Shown one piece after another: positions 8,118 to 15,989 of a DNA stretch of 64,000 bases (within the stretch, counting starts at the first letter, position 1; each line of letters opens with the position of its first letter). The stretch covers positions 720,599-784,598 of the forward strand of contig NZ_SOAV01000002.1 of assembly GCF_004364245.1 (NCBI RefSeq), given 5' to 3'. Source of the DNA: Streptomyces sp. BK208 (GTDB lineage: Bacteria; Actinomycetota; Actinomycetes; Streptomycetales; Streptomycetaceae). The notes under the pieces were generated by a model. It searched no databases. It was not told the DNA's origin and saw only the letters and a program-made list of their open reading frames with translations. Position numbers and translations under genes: made by a program.

Positions 8118-9323
8118 TTAGAGCTGTGGATCTCCATCGGCCAGACGCCCCAGGATGAGCGCGATCCGCAGTGTGAACGCAGACCGTACATCAGAGGGCG
8201 ACCATCCGGTGACGTCAGTCACACGTCGGAGCCGGTAGCGCACGGTGTTCGGGTGAACGAAGAGCATCCGGGCGGCGCCCTCCAGACTGCTCGCCTGTTC
8301 GAGATAGACGCTGAGTGTCTCCAGCAGCGCCGCCCCGGCCTCCTCCAACGGTCTGTAGATCTCCTCCACCAACTGCTCGCGGGCAGAGGGGTCGGAGGCG
8401 ATCGCGCGCTCCGGCAGCAGGTCGTCGGCGAGCACCGGGCGCGGAGCGTCCGGCCAGGCGGTGCACGCCTTCAGGCCGGCGGCGGCGGCCTGCGCGGACC
8501 GGGTCGCGGCCAGCAGGTCGGGCACCACGGGCCCGGCGACGACCGCACCCTGCGCGAACGGTCCGATCAGCGACTTCGCCACCGCCAGCGGATCGTTGCG
8601 GCCGCCGGCGATGACCACCAGACGGTCCCCGAGCACCCCGGTCAGCACCTGGAGCTTGGCGTGCCGGGCCGCGCGCCGGATGGCCTCCACGGTCAGCTCG
8701 GAGTCCCCGTCGGGAGCGGTGCCCAGCACGACGCACACGTGCTCCGGCGAGTTCCAGCCGAGGGCGGCGGCCCGGGACACGGCGCCCTCGTCGGCCTCGC
8801 CGCTGAGCACGGCGTTCACCACCAGCGACTCGAGCCGCGCGTCCCAGGCACCGCGTGCCTCGGCGGCCTGGGCGTACACCTGGGCGGTCGCGAAGGCGAT
8901 CTCCCGGGCGTACACGAGCAGCGCCTCGCGCAGCACCGACTCGTCGCCGGGGGCCGCCACCTCGTCGATGGCGGACTCCATCACCTCGATGGTGGTGCGC
9001 ACCATCTCCACGGTCTGCCGCAGCGTGATCGCCCGGGTCAGCTCGCGCGGCGCGGTGCCGAAGACGTCGGTGGAGATGGCCTGCGGCGCCTCCGGCCGCC
9101 GGAACCACTCGGTGAAGGCGGCGATGCCTGCCTGGGCGACCAGCCCGATCCAGGAACGGTTCTCCGGTGGCATGGCCCGGTACCACGGCAGCGTCTCGTC
9201 CATGCGCGCGATGGCCTGCGCGGCGAGCGAACCGGAGGACTGCTCCAGCCGTTTCAGCGTCGCGGTGTGCGGGTGGGCGGGCTGGGCGGGGGCGTCGGGC
9301 TTGCCGGTTTCGGGTTCGGGCAC
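8118..9323 (-). CDS. fasR: PucR-family transcriptional activator of fatty-acid synthesis
   Basis: 401 aa. The C-terminal HTH_30 domain is clear: LEQASSLEGAARMLFVHPNTVRYRLRRV, then TLRIALILGR. The central region resembles a GGDEF-like PucR sensor region. Its position directly upstream of fabD-fabH-acpP-fabF matches FasR of Streptomyces coelicolor, known to activate that operon. The product is cytoplasmic. The GTG at 9323 reads MPEPETGKP. The gene is co-oriented with fabD and divergent from the pirin gene, only about 60 bases away, so the two share a promoter region. Confidence 0.92.
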   Translation of the reverse strand: MPEPETGKPDAPAQPAHPHTATLKRLEQSSGSLAAQAIARMDETLPWYRAMPPENRSWIGLVAQAGIAAFTEWFRRPEAPQAISTDVFGTAPRELTRAITLRQTVEMVRTTIEVMESAIDEVAAPGDESVLREALLVYAREIAFATAQVYAQAAEARGAWDARLESLVVNAVLSGEADEGAVSRAAALGWNSPEHVCVVLGTAPDGDSELTVEAIRRAARHAKLQVLTGVLGDRLVVIAGGRNDPLAVAKSLIGPFAQGAVVAGPVVPDLLAATRSAQAAAAGLKACTAWPDAPRPVLADDLLPERAIASDPSAREQLVEEIYRPLEEAGAALLETLSVYLEQASSLEGAARMLFVHPNTVRYRLRRVTDVTGWSPSDVRSAFTLRIALILGRLADGDPQL

Positions 9324-9384
9324 GGGACAAGACTGCCTTATCGGGACGGGCGGCTGTGCCCCCGGGGCTACGGTGAACGATGTG

Positions 9385-10041
9385 ATGGACGTACGCCGCG
9401 CCGACGAGCGCTATCCCGGAGGCGACCCGGAGGCGGGCATCGAGTCGCGCCACGCCTTCTCCTTCGGCCCGCACTACGACCCCGACAACCTCCGCTTCGG
9501 CGCCCTGCTCGCCTGCAACGAGGAGCGCCTCGCTCCCGGCGCGGGCTTCGACGAGCACCCGCACAGCCACACCGAGATCGTCACCTGGGTGGTGGAGGGC
9601 GAGCTGACCCACCGCGACAGCACCGGCCACGAGACGGTGGTCCGCGCCGGGGACGTGCAGCGCCTCAGCTCGGCGGCCGGCGTACGGCACGTCGAGCGCA
9701 ACGACGCGTCGGCCCCCCTCGCCTTCGTCCAGATGTGGCTGGCCCCGCGCGAGCCCGGCGGCGACCCCGCCTACGAGATCGTCCGCGGCATCGCCGACTC
9801 CACCCCGTACGCCGTCCCCGAGGCCGGCGCCATGCTGCACGTGCGCCGCCTGTCGCCGGGGGAGCGGACCGCGGTGCCGGACGGGGCGTACGTCTACGTC
9901 CACGTCGTGCGCGGCCGGGTCCGCCTCGGCGACCAGGAACTCGGCCCGGGCGACGCGGCCCGCGTCACGGACGCCGACGGGGTGGAGGCGGTGGCGGTGA
10001 CGGGGGCCGAGGCACTGATGTGGGAGATGGGCCGGACCTGA
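9385..10041 (+). CDS. Pirin-like cupin protein
   Basis: 218 aa. The cupin metal motif is present: FDEHPHSHTEIVTWVVEGELTH has the His residues and Glu of pirin motif 1. Pirins are iron-binding bicupins, variously linked to quercetin oxidation or regulation, so the reaction is not assigned. The start is uncertain: ATG at 9385 is preceded by in-frame GTGs at 9382 and 9373, with no clear ribosome site. A leaderless transcript is plausible. Divergent from fasR. Confidence 0.88.
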   Translation: MDVRRADERYPGGDPEAGIESRHAFSFGPHYDPDNLRFGALLACNEERLAPGAGFDEHPHSHTEIVTWVVEGELTHRDSTGHETVVRAGDVQRLSSAAGVRHVERNDASAPLAFVQMWLAPREPGGDPAYEIVRGIADSTPYAVPEAGAMLHVRRLSPGERTAVPDGAYVYVHVVRGRVRLGDQELGPGDAARVTDADGVEAVAVTGAEALMWEMGRT

Positions 10042-10051
10042 CGGGGCCGGG

Positions 10052-10870
10052 CTACCGGGCTTCGGCGAGCACCCCGTCCGTGAAGGGCGGCCACGCCTCG
10101 ACCGCCCAGGGGCCGAAGGCGCGGTCGGTGAGGGCCACGCAGGCCACGCCCGCGTCCGGGTCGATCCACAGGAACGTGCCCGACTGGCCGAAGTGCCCGA
10201 AGGTGCGCGGCGAGGACGAGGCGCCCGTCCAGTGCGGTGACTTGCCGTCGCGGATCTCGAAGCCGAGTCCCCAGTCGTTGGGGTTCTGGTGGCCGTAGCC
10301 GGGCAGGACGCCCTTCGTGCCCGGGTACTGGACGGTCATCGCCTCGGCGACCGTCCGCGGGTCCAGCAGGCGCGGCGCCTGCACCTCGGCGGCGAACCGG
10401 AGCAGGTCCCCGACCGTCGACACGCCGTCCTTCGCCGGGGAGCCCTCCAGCGAGGTCGCCGTCATGCCCAGCGGCTCCAGCACCGCCTGCCGCGCGTACT
10501 CGGCGAACGGCATGTCCGCCGCCTTCGCGATGTGCTCGCCGAGCTGCTCGAAACCGGCGTTCGAGTACAGCCGGCGCTCCCCGGGCGCGGAGGTCGCGCG
10601 GTGCTCGTCGAAGGCCAGCCCCGAGGTGTGCGCGAGCAGGTGACGGACGGTCGCCCCGGGCGGACCTGCCGGTTCGTCCAGCTCGATCGCGCCCTCCTCG
10701 TACGCCACCAGCGCCGCGTACGCCGCGAGCGGCTTGGTGACCGACGCGAGCGGGAAGCGGTGCGCGGCCGGGCCGTGAGTGCCGAGGGTGGTGCCGTCGG
10801 CCCGCACGACGCCCGCGGCGGCGGTGGGGACCGGCCAGTTCTCGATCGACGCCAAGCTCTTCAAGGACAT
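10052..10870 (-). CDS. Serine hydrolase of the class C beta-lactamase/DD-peptidase fold
   Basis: 272 aa. It has the three motifs: SVTK (nucleophile Ser and Lys), YSN (Tyr-x-Asn) and HFGQSG replacing KTG, as in many esterase-like members. There is no signal peptide or membrane segment, so it is probably cytoplasmic and an esterase or peptidase rather than a resistance beta-lactamase. ATG at 10870. It converges on the pirin gene with a 10-base gap. Confidence 0.85.
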   Translation of the reverse strand: MSLKSLASIENWPVPTAAAGVVRADGTTLGTHGPAAHRFPLASVTKPLAAYAALVAYEEGAIELDEPAGPPGATVRHLLAHTSGLAFDEHRATSAPGERRLYSNAGFEQLGEHIAKAADMPFAEYARQAVLEPLGMTATSLEGSPAKDGVSTVGDLLRFAAEVQAPRLLDPRTVAEAMTVQYPGTKGVLPGYGHQNPNDWGLGFEIRDGKSPHWTGASSSPRTFGHFGQSGTFLWIDPDAGVACVALTDRAFGPWAVEAWPPFTDGVLAEAR

Positions 10871-10889
10871 GCCACCGAGCCTAAGCGGC

Positions 10890-11357
10890 TCAGAGGTACA
10901 GCCTCATCGAGGGGGTCGTGTCGCGGGTGAAGCCCATCGACGCGTACAGGGGCTCGGCGTCGGGGGAGGCCGTGAGCATGACGTGCCCGGCGCCCTGCTC
11001 GCGGAACCACTCCAGCAGCTCGTCCATGCACGCCCGCGCGTACCCGCGGCGCCGGGCGTCCGGGTCGGTGGCGACGCTGAAGACGTACCCGAGCAGACCC
11101 CCCGGCCGGCCCGGCCCGCCGATCCGGTACTCCAACGTCCCCACCACCAGCGCCGCCAGCGCGTCCGGCCGCCCGGGGTGGTCGACCACGAAGGCCGCGA
11201 AGCCCCCGTCCGGATCGGCCAGCCTCGCCCGCAGGGCCGGCAGGGACGCCGCCTGCCAGTCGGTGGAAGCGTCGGGGTTCATGGAGGCGATCATCACCTG
11301 GCGCAGCCGGAGGACTTCCTCCGCGTCCTCGGCCGTGGCACGGCGTACAAGACTCAT
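10890..11357 (-). CDS. GNAT-family N-acetyltransferase
   Basis: 155 aa. The acetyl-CoA loop is visible in VATDPDARRRGYARACMDELLEWF (R/Q-x-x-G-x-A pattern), followed by EPLYASMGF. The ATG at 11357 (MSLVRRATAED) is the usual GNAT N-terminus and was preferred over a start 14 codons earlier. A TACCGT box ends about 11 bases before it, so a leaderless mRNA is possible. The substrate is unknown. Co-oriented with the serine hydrolase. Confidence 0.85.
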   Translation of the reverse strand: MSLVRRATAEDAEEVLRLRQVMIASMNPDASTDWQAASLPALRARLADPDGGFAAFVVDHPGRPDALAALVVGTLEYRIGGPGRPGGLLGYVFSVATDPDARRRGYARACMDELLEWFREQGAGHVMLTASPDAEPLYASMGFTRDTTPSMRLYL

Positions 11358-11415
11358 GCCGGCACGGTAGTGACCTGCGGGGCCGGGTGTCCCGCGCATT
11401 TCTCACCGGGGAAGC

Positions 11416-11446
11416 TTGCCTGGAGTGCACTCCAAGGTCATAGCGT
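11416..11446 (+). promoter_or_regulatory. MerR-type promoter with stretched spacer
   Basis: TTGCCT (11416-11421) and TAGCGT (11441-11446) are separated by 19 bases. The spacer holds the near-perfect dyad CCTGGAGTGCACTCCAAGG (11419-11437). A 19-bp spacer with a central dyad is the hallmark of promoters untwisted by MerR regulators. Predicted transcription starts at or beside the ATG at 11454, suggesting autoregulation of the merR-aldo-keto reductase operon. Confidence 0.7.
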
Positions 11447-11453
11447 GGAGGCC

Positions 11454-11939
11454 ATGACGGTGATGCAGACCACGGCCGGGACCCTCGCACCGAACGCCAC
11501 CAGAACGGACATCTGCTCCGCCCCGCCCCGGCGCCACCCGCGCCCCGACGGACAGGACCAGTACACGATCAGCGAGGTCGTCGCCTTCACCGGCCTGACG
11601 GCCCACACGCTGCGCTGGTACGAGCGGATCGGCCTGATGTCCCACATCGACCGCTCGCACACCGGACAGCGCCGCTACAGCAACCGCGACCTGGACTGGC
11701 TCGACTTCGTCGGCAAGCTGCGGATGACCGGCATGCCGGTCGCCGACATGGTGCGGTACGCCGAGATGGTGCGGGCGGGCGAGAGCACCTACCTCGACCG
11801 GCGGGAGCTGCTGGAGTCCACCCGGCGCGACGTGCTGACGAGGATCGCCGAACTCCAGGACACCGTCGCCGTGCTCGACCGCAAGATCAGTTTCTACGGG
11901 GACGCTGGACGTGCCCGTGACACGGAGGGGACCCGATGA
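11454..11939 (+). CDS. MerR-family transcriptional regulator
   Basis: 161 aa. After a 35-residue unstructured N-terminus, the winged HTH begins YTISEVVAFTGLTAHTLRWYERIGLM, and the wing has QRRYSNRDLDWLDFV. A C-terminal coiled coil (RIAELQDTVAVLDRKISFY) should form the dimer. There is no Cys cluster, so it is not a metal sensor of the classical type. ATG at 11454 has GGAGG just upstream but also lies at the predicted +1. It overlaps the aldo-keto reductase gene by ATGA, which makes that enzyme its likely target. Confidence 0.9.
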   Translation: MTVMQTTAGTLAPNATRTDICSAPPRRHPRPDGQDQYTISEVVAFTGLTAHTLRWYERIGLMSHIDRSHTGQRRYSNRDLDWLDFVGKLRMTGMPVADMVRYAEMVRAGESTYLDRRELLESTRRDVLTRIAELQDTVAVLDRKISFYGDAGRARDTEGTR

Positions 11940-12949
11940 CCGACAGCAGCATGCCCACCGCCCGGCTCGGCGACGGCGGCCCGGAGGTGGGTGTCCAGGG
12001 CCTGGGCTGCATGGGGATGAGCTTCGCCTACGGACCGGTGGACGCCGACGCGTCGCGGGCGACCCTGGAGCGGGCGCTGGAGCTGGGCGTCACGCTCTAC
12101 GACACGGCGGACGTCTACGGGCTCGGCGAGAACGAGAAGTTCCTGGCGCCCTTCCTCCACGCGCACCGCGACGAGGTCGTCCTCGCGACCAAGTTCGCCC
12201 TCTCCCTGGACCACGTCGACCCGACGAAGCGGACGATCCGGGGCGACGCGGCGTACGTCCGCCAGTGCGTCGAGGCGAGCCTCGAACGCCTCGGCGTCGA
12301 CGTGATCGACCTCTACTACATGCACCGCCGCGACGTGAACGTGCCGATCGAGGAGACCGTCGGCGCCATGGCCGACCTGGTGCGCGAGGGCAAGGTCAAG
12401 CACCTGGGCCTGAGCGAGGTCACCGCCGGGGAACTGCGGGCCGCCCACGCCGTCCACCCGATCGCGGCCGTCCAGTCGGAGTGGTCGCTGTTCAGCCGGG
12501 ACATCGAGGCGGGCGTGGTGCCGGCCGCGGCCGGGCTGGGCGTCGCCCTGGTGCCGTACTCGCCGCTGGGCCGGGGCTTCCTCACCGGTTCCGTCACCGG
12601 TACCGACGGTCTCGCCGCCGACGACTTCCGCCGCCAGCAGCCCCGGTTCACCGGCGACAACGCGCGGGCCAACGCGGCCCTCCTCGACCCGGTCCGCACC
12701 GTCGCCGAGGCCCACGGCGCCACCCTCGGCCAGATCGCGCTGGCCTGGGTCCAGCAGCGCGCCGAGGTCCACGGCCTGCCGGTGATCCCGATCCCGGGGA
12801 CCCGGAAGCCGGCGCGGGTGGAGGAGAACACCGCGGCGACCGGAATCGTCCTGACGGAGGACGAGCTGTCCCTGCTGGAGCCGATCGCGGAGAAGGTCGC
12901 GGGCGACCGCTACGCGGACATGACGTTCAGCTCCGCCGGCCGGGAGTGA
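11936..12949 (+). CDS. Aldo/keto reductase
   Basis: 337 aa. NADPH-dependent carbonyl reductase of the (beta/alpha)8 type. The catalytic tetrad is readable: Asp56 and Tyr61 in TLYDTADVYG, Lys86 in LATKFAL, His130 in YYMHRRD. The C-terminal IPIPGTRKPARVEEN is the cofactor phosphate-binding region. ATG at 11936 overlaps the merR stop codon, so the genes are translationally coupled. This pairing suggests induction by a reactive carbonyl or related small molecule; the substrate is inferred only by family. Confidence 0.92.
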   Translation: MTDSSMPTARLGDGGPEVGVQGLGCMGMSFAYGPVDADASRATLERALELGVTLYDTADVYGLGENEKFLAPFLHAHRDEVVLATKFALSLDHVDPTKRTIRGDAAYVRQCVEASLERLGVDVIDLYYMHRRDVNVPIEETVGAMADLVREGKVKHLGLSEVTAGELRAAHAVHPIAAVQSEWSLFSRDIEAGVVPAAAGLGVALVPYSPLGRGFLTGSVTGTDGLAADDFRRQQPRFTGDNARANAALLDPVRTVAEAHGATLGQIALAWVQQRAEVHGLPVIPIPGTRKPARVEENTAATGIVLTEDELSLLEPIAEKVAGDRYADMTFSSAGRE

Positions 12950-12983
12950 GCCGCACCCGGAACGGGACCGCACCCGGCGGACG

Positions 12984-13850
12984 CTAGAGCTCGGCGAGCA
13001 GCTCCGCCTTCTTCGAGGAGAACTCCTCGTCCGTCACCAGCCCCTGCTGGTGCAGCTCTCCGAGGTGCCGTATCCGCTCGGCGATGTCCGCGGGGTCCCG
13101 CCGGGGTGCCGGCACCGGAACCGGCACGGGCGCCACGGCGCTCCGCTCCCGCACCGCCGCCGCCACCGCCGCCGCGAACGGCAGCGACTCGTGCACCGGC
13201 CCGTACCCCAGCCCGAAGACGACCGCCGCCGGATCCTGGTCGGCCTGGGGCGCGGCCGGGGCGGCCGAGGCGTCGGCGTCGCGCGGCAGCAGCCGCAGGT
13301 AGCCGTCGAACACCTCCGGGGAGCGCCACTCCACCCCGCCCAGGCCGGCGACCGGGAAGCGCTGGTCGCCGGCCTTCCACTTCGCCGAGGACGCGCCCGT
13401 CCAGAACCACCGGAAGGACACCGCCTCCCCGTCGAAGGACGCCTTGCCGTCGTACGCCTTGAAGTGCAGCGGCGCCTCGGGCGGGGCCACCAGGAAGCGC
13501 TCGGTCCTGCCGGACTCGGTCAGCAGCGCCCGCAGCTCGTCGGCGTAGTACTCCGCCAGCGTCTCCCGCTCGGCCGGCAGCACCAGCCGGTAGGGGTCGC
13601 AGCCCTCCTTCAGCTGTCCGGCCGCCGCCTCCATCAGCGGATCGGCGCCCGCGCGCGGTTCGAGGCGCAGCACGACGCTGCCGCGCCTGCCGGGCGTCAG
13701 CGTGACGCCCTCGACCGCCGCGAGGGGCACACGGCGCTCCCCCAGGGCCTGGAACAGCTTGGGTGTTCGAATCCCCCGTTCGTGGCGGATGAGCACGGAG
13801 TCGGACTCGAACTCCCAGGTGGCATGAAATCCGGCCAGTACGTCACCCAT
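12984..13850 (-). CDS. DUF4429 protein with C-terminal SHOCT-like segment
   Basis: 288 aa. The N-terminal MGDVLAGFHATWEFESDSVLIRHERG and a second similar half (HFKAYDGKASFDGEAVSFRWFW) are the duplicated DUF4429 PH-like modules. The last 35 residues (IAERIRHLGELHQQGLVTDEEFSSKKAELL) are a SHOCT motif, often an oligomerisation or regulatory tail. A Pro/Val linker separates them. ATG 13850 was chosen because it matches the conserved N-terminus; starts at 13859 and 13898 are possible. The function is unknown. Confidence 0.8.
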   Translation of the reverse strand: MGDVLAGFHATWEFESDSVLIRHERGIRTPKLFQALGERRVPLAAVEGVTLTPGRRGSVVLRLEPRAGADPLMEAAAGQLKEGCDPYRLVLPAERETLAEYYADELRALLTESGRTERFLVAPPEAPLHFKAYDGKASFDGEAVSFRWFWTGASSAKWKAGDQRFPVAGLGGVEWRSPEVFDGYLRLLPRDADASAAPAAPQADQDPAAVVFGLGYGPVHESLPFAAAVAAAVRERSAVAPVPVPVPAPRRDPADIAERIRHLGELHQQGLVTDEEFSSKKAELLAEL

Positions 13851-13916
13851 GCGGCTCATCGTATGCGGCACGAGCCTCTCCGTCCCCTCTCCGTGCAAAC
13901 CGGAGTTTCTGCGCCT

Positions 13917-15137
13917 CTACGCGCGTCCGGCCGCCGTCGCCCCGGACAAATCCGCCCGGCATGTGTCGGAATCACCGGCGCAGGCGACGGTGCGGTACGC
14001 GCCAACCCCGATCCCCGCGAAGTTGCGCAGGCTGTCCGTCCCGGGGACGAAGTAGCCGCTGTGCCCCCGGGCACTCCGCGCCGACAGCAACCGCGCCCCG
14101 AAGCCGGCGGACACCGGATCGGCACCATGTCCGAGGCCGCCGACCTCCAGGTACGGCACGTCCTGGATCCAGTCGTCGGCGTCCCGCATCGCCCACACCC
14201 GGGCGGCGGTGTCCAGGCGGGAGGCGGTCGCGGCGCGCATGCCGGGACTGCCTGCCACCGCTATGTCGGTCACCCGGCGGGGCAGTGTGTCGGCGGCGAG
14301 ACCGCACACCACCGATCCGTAGCTGTGGCAGAAGAGGGAGACCGGGGACCGGCCGGGCAGCGCCCGCAGCAGGGCGTTCAGCCGCCCGGCCCCGTGCTCG
14401 GCCCGGTTCGCGGTGGCCGCCTCCATGCCGAGGCCGCTGGGGGCGGTGTAGTCGGCCCAGGCGATCACGGCCGTGCCGGTGGCGGGGCTCGCCGCGCGCT
14501 CGGCCGCGTACAGCGACTCGGCCATGCCGACGGGCGCCGCGTACTTCTTGTGGTCGGTGCGCTGGAAGGTGAGCAGCTCCGTGTCGACGCCGGGCACGAC
14601 GACGGATACCCGGTCGGCGCGGTTCAGGTTCCCGAACACCTCGGCGACCCGGCCCGACCCCGCCGGGTCGAAGGCGAGGATGTGCCGGCCGGGTTCGAGC
14701 AGCGACTCGTAGCTGCGCATCCGCCGCCCGGCCTCGCGCTGCCCGGCGAGGGACAGGCGCTTGTCGTGCACCCGGCCGAGCTCCACCGACCGCGCCTTCC
14801 GCAGTGCGGAACGGTTGGCGAGGTAGCGCAGCTCGACGGGGGCGCCGTTCATGTTGCCGACGGCCAGCGGATAGCGGTGGGCCAGGCTCGTGCGCTGCCA
14901 CGCGGTGAGCGAGGAGAAGAAGCGGGCGAGGCGGGCGGGAGCCGCCTGCGCGTCGGGCAGCGGCCGTCCGTCGATCCGGCCGTGCTCCCAGGCCGAGACC
15001 GACGCTTCGAGGGCGGTGGGGCCCCGCTGGTTGCGCAGGGCGGTCCAGCCGGTGGTCGCCAGCATCACGAACACCACGGCCAGAGCGAGCAGGGCGCGCC
15101 AGACGTTCAGTTGCGGGGAGGTGTCGAAGGAAGTCAC
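13917..15137 (-). CDS. Alpha/beta hydrolase (DUF1023 family), membrane-anchored
   Basis: 406 aa. A single N-terminal hydrophobic helix (ALLALAVVFVMLATTGW, residues 15-31) anchors or exports the protein. The alpha/beta-hydrolase nucleophile elbow is CHSYGS with Ser272, and the Asp/His pair is expected in the C-terminal third (GGLGHGADPVSAGF). Actinobacteria carry many DUF1023 hydrolases of unknown substrate. GTG/ATG-type start at 15137. It is followed by the DUF4429 gene 66 bases away. Confidence 0.8.
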   Translation of the reverse strand: MTSFDTSPQLNVWRALLALAVVFVMLATTGWTALRNQRGPTALEASVSAWEHGRIDGRPLPDAQAAPARLARFFSSLTAWQRTSLAHRYPLAVGNMNGAPVELRYLANRSALRKARSVELGRVHDKRLSLAGQREAGRRMRSYESLLEPGRHILAFDPAGSGRVAEVFGNLNRADRVSVVVPGVDTELLTFQRTDHKKYAAPVGMAESLYAAERAASPATGTAVIAWADYTAPSGLGMEAATANRAEHGAGRLNALLRALPGRSPVSLFCHSYGSVVCGLAADTLPRRVTDIAVAGSPGMRAATASRLDTAARVWAMRDADDWIQDVPYLEVGGLGHGADPVSAGFGARLLSARSARGHSGYFVPGTDSLRNFAGIGVGAYRTVACAGDSDTCRADLSGATAAGRA

Positions 15138-15191
15138 TGGGAGGACACACTAGGAGAACGGACCGGTCTCGCGTGAATCCAGTGACACGGA

Positions 15192-15875
15192 TCACGTTTC
15201 GGTGCGACGCCAGCTCCCGGCGAGCGCGGGCGTCACCTGGTCGAGGTAAGCGGCCGTCAGGTCCCGCAGGGCGGCCAGGCCGGCGTCGTCGCGCGCCGAC
15301 CAGATCCGTTCGGTGACCCGCATCACCGCTCCGAACACGGCCACGACCACGCGGGGCCGCGGGTCCGCGTCCAGGTCGAGGCCCTCGCGCGCGGCGACGA
15401 CGCGGGCGATCTCCTCCTCCAGTTCCGTCGCCCGCCGCAGGTGGGCGGCGAGGAGGGCGGGCGTCGACTCGATGACCCGGTAGAAGCGCATGTGCAGTTC
15501 GAGCGGGATCAGTTGCTCGACCGCCTCGCCGATGGTGCTCCAGCTCTCCCCGAGAGCCCTCCGCAGTGCGTCCAGGGGCGCCTCCTCCGGCGGGCGCGCG
15601 TGCACGGCCTCGACGAAGCGCGACTCCGCGAGCCGCGACACGAAGAACGCGGCGTCCTCCTTGGAGGCGAAGTAGCGGAAGAAGGTGCGCTGCGAGACCT
15701 CCGCCGCCTCGGCGATGTCGTCGACGGTCGTCTCCTCGTAACCGCGCTGCGTGAACAGTTCGAGGGCGGAGCGCAGCAGCAGGTCCCGGGTGCGCTGCTT
15801 CTTGAGTTCGCGCAGGCCGGGACGGGAGGCCGCGGCAGCGGTCCCCGGCGGCGCCGACGTGCCGGCCACCTTCAA
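15192..15875 (-). CDS. TetR-family repressor of the adjacent efflux pump
   Basis: 227 aa. The HTH is typical: ALELFTQRGYEETTVDDIAEAAEVSQRTFFRYFASKED. The rest is helical ligand-binding domain. TTG start at 15875 with GAAGGAG seven bases upstream. It is divergent from the MFS gene, and the 114-base spacer contains dyads overlapping its own predicted promoter. By analogy with many TetR-MFS pairs it should repress the pump until a drug or metabolite binds. Confidence 0.9.
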   Translation of the reverse strand: MKVAGTSAPPGTAAAASRPGLRELKKQRTRDLLLRSALELFTQRGYEETTVDDIAEAAEVSQRTFFRYFASKEDAAFFVSRLAESRFVEAVHARPPEEAPLDALRRALGESWSTIGEAVEQLIPLELHMRFYRVIESTPALLAAHLRRATELEEEIARVVAAREGLDLDADPRPRVVVAVFGAVMRVTERIWSARDDAGLAALRDLTAAYLDQVTPALAGSWRRTET

Positions 15876-15927
15876 AAGTCGTCTCCTTCGTGCGGTTTCC
15901 GCAGTTCAGGCTATCGGGGGATGTCCT

Positions 15928-15962
15928 GTCAGTTACTGACTCGTGAATCCGTTTGTCAACTG
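15928..15962. promoter_or_regulatory. Candidate TetR operator and promoter in the tetR-MFS spacer
   Basis: GTCAGTTACTGAC (15928-15940) is an inverted repeat with a 3-base centre. On the minus strand TTGACA (15953-15958), 17 bases, then GTAACT forms a good promoter for the tetR gene whose -10 lies inside that dyad. Repeated TGTCA motifs continue toward the MFS start. Confidence 0.5.
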
Positions 15963-15989
15963 TCAGCGGCTGTCACTAGCCTCAGCGGT

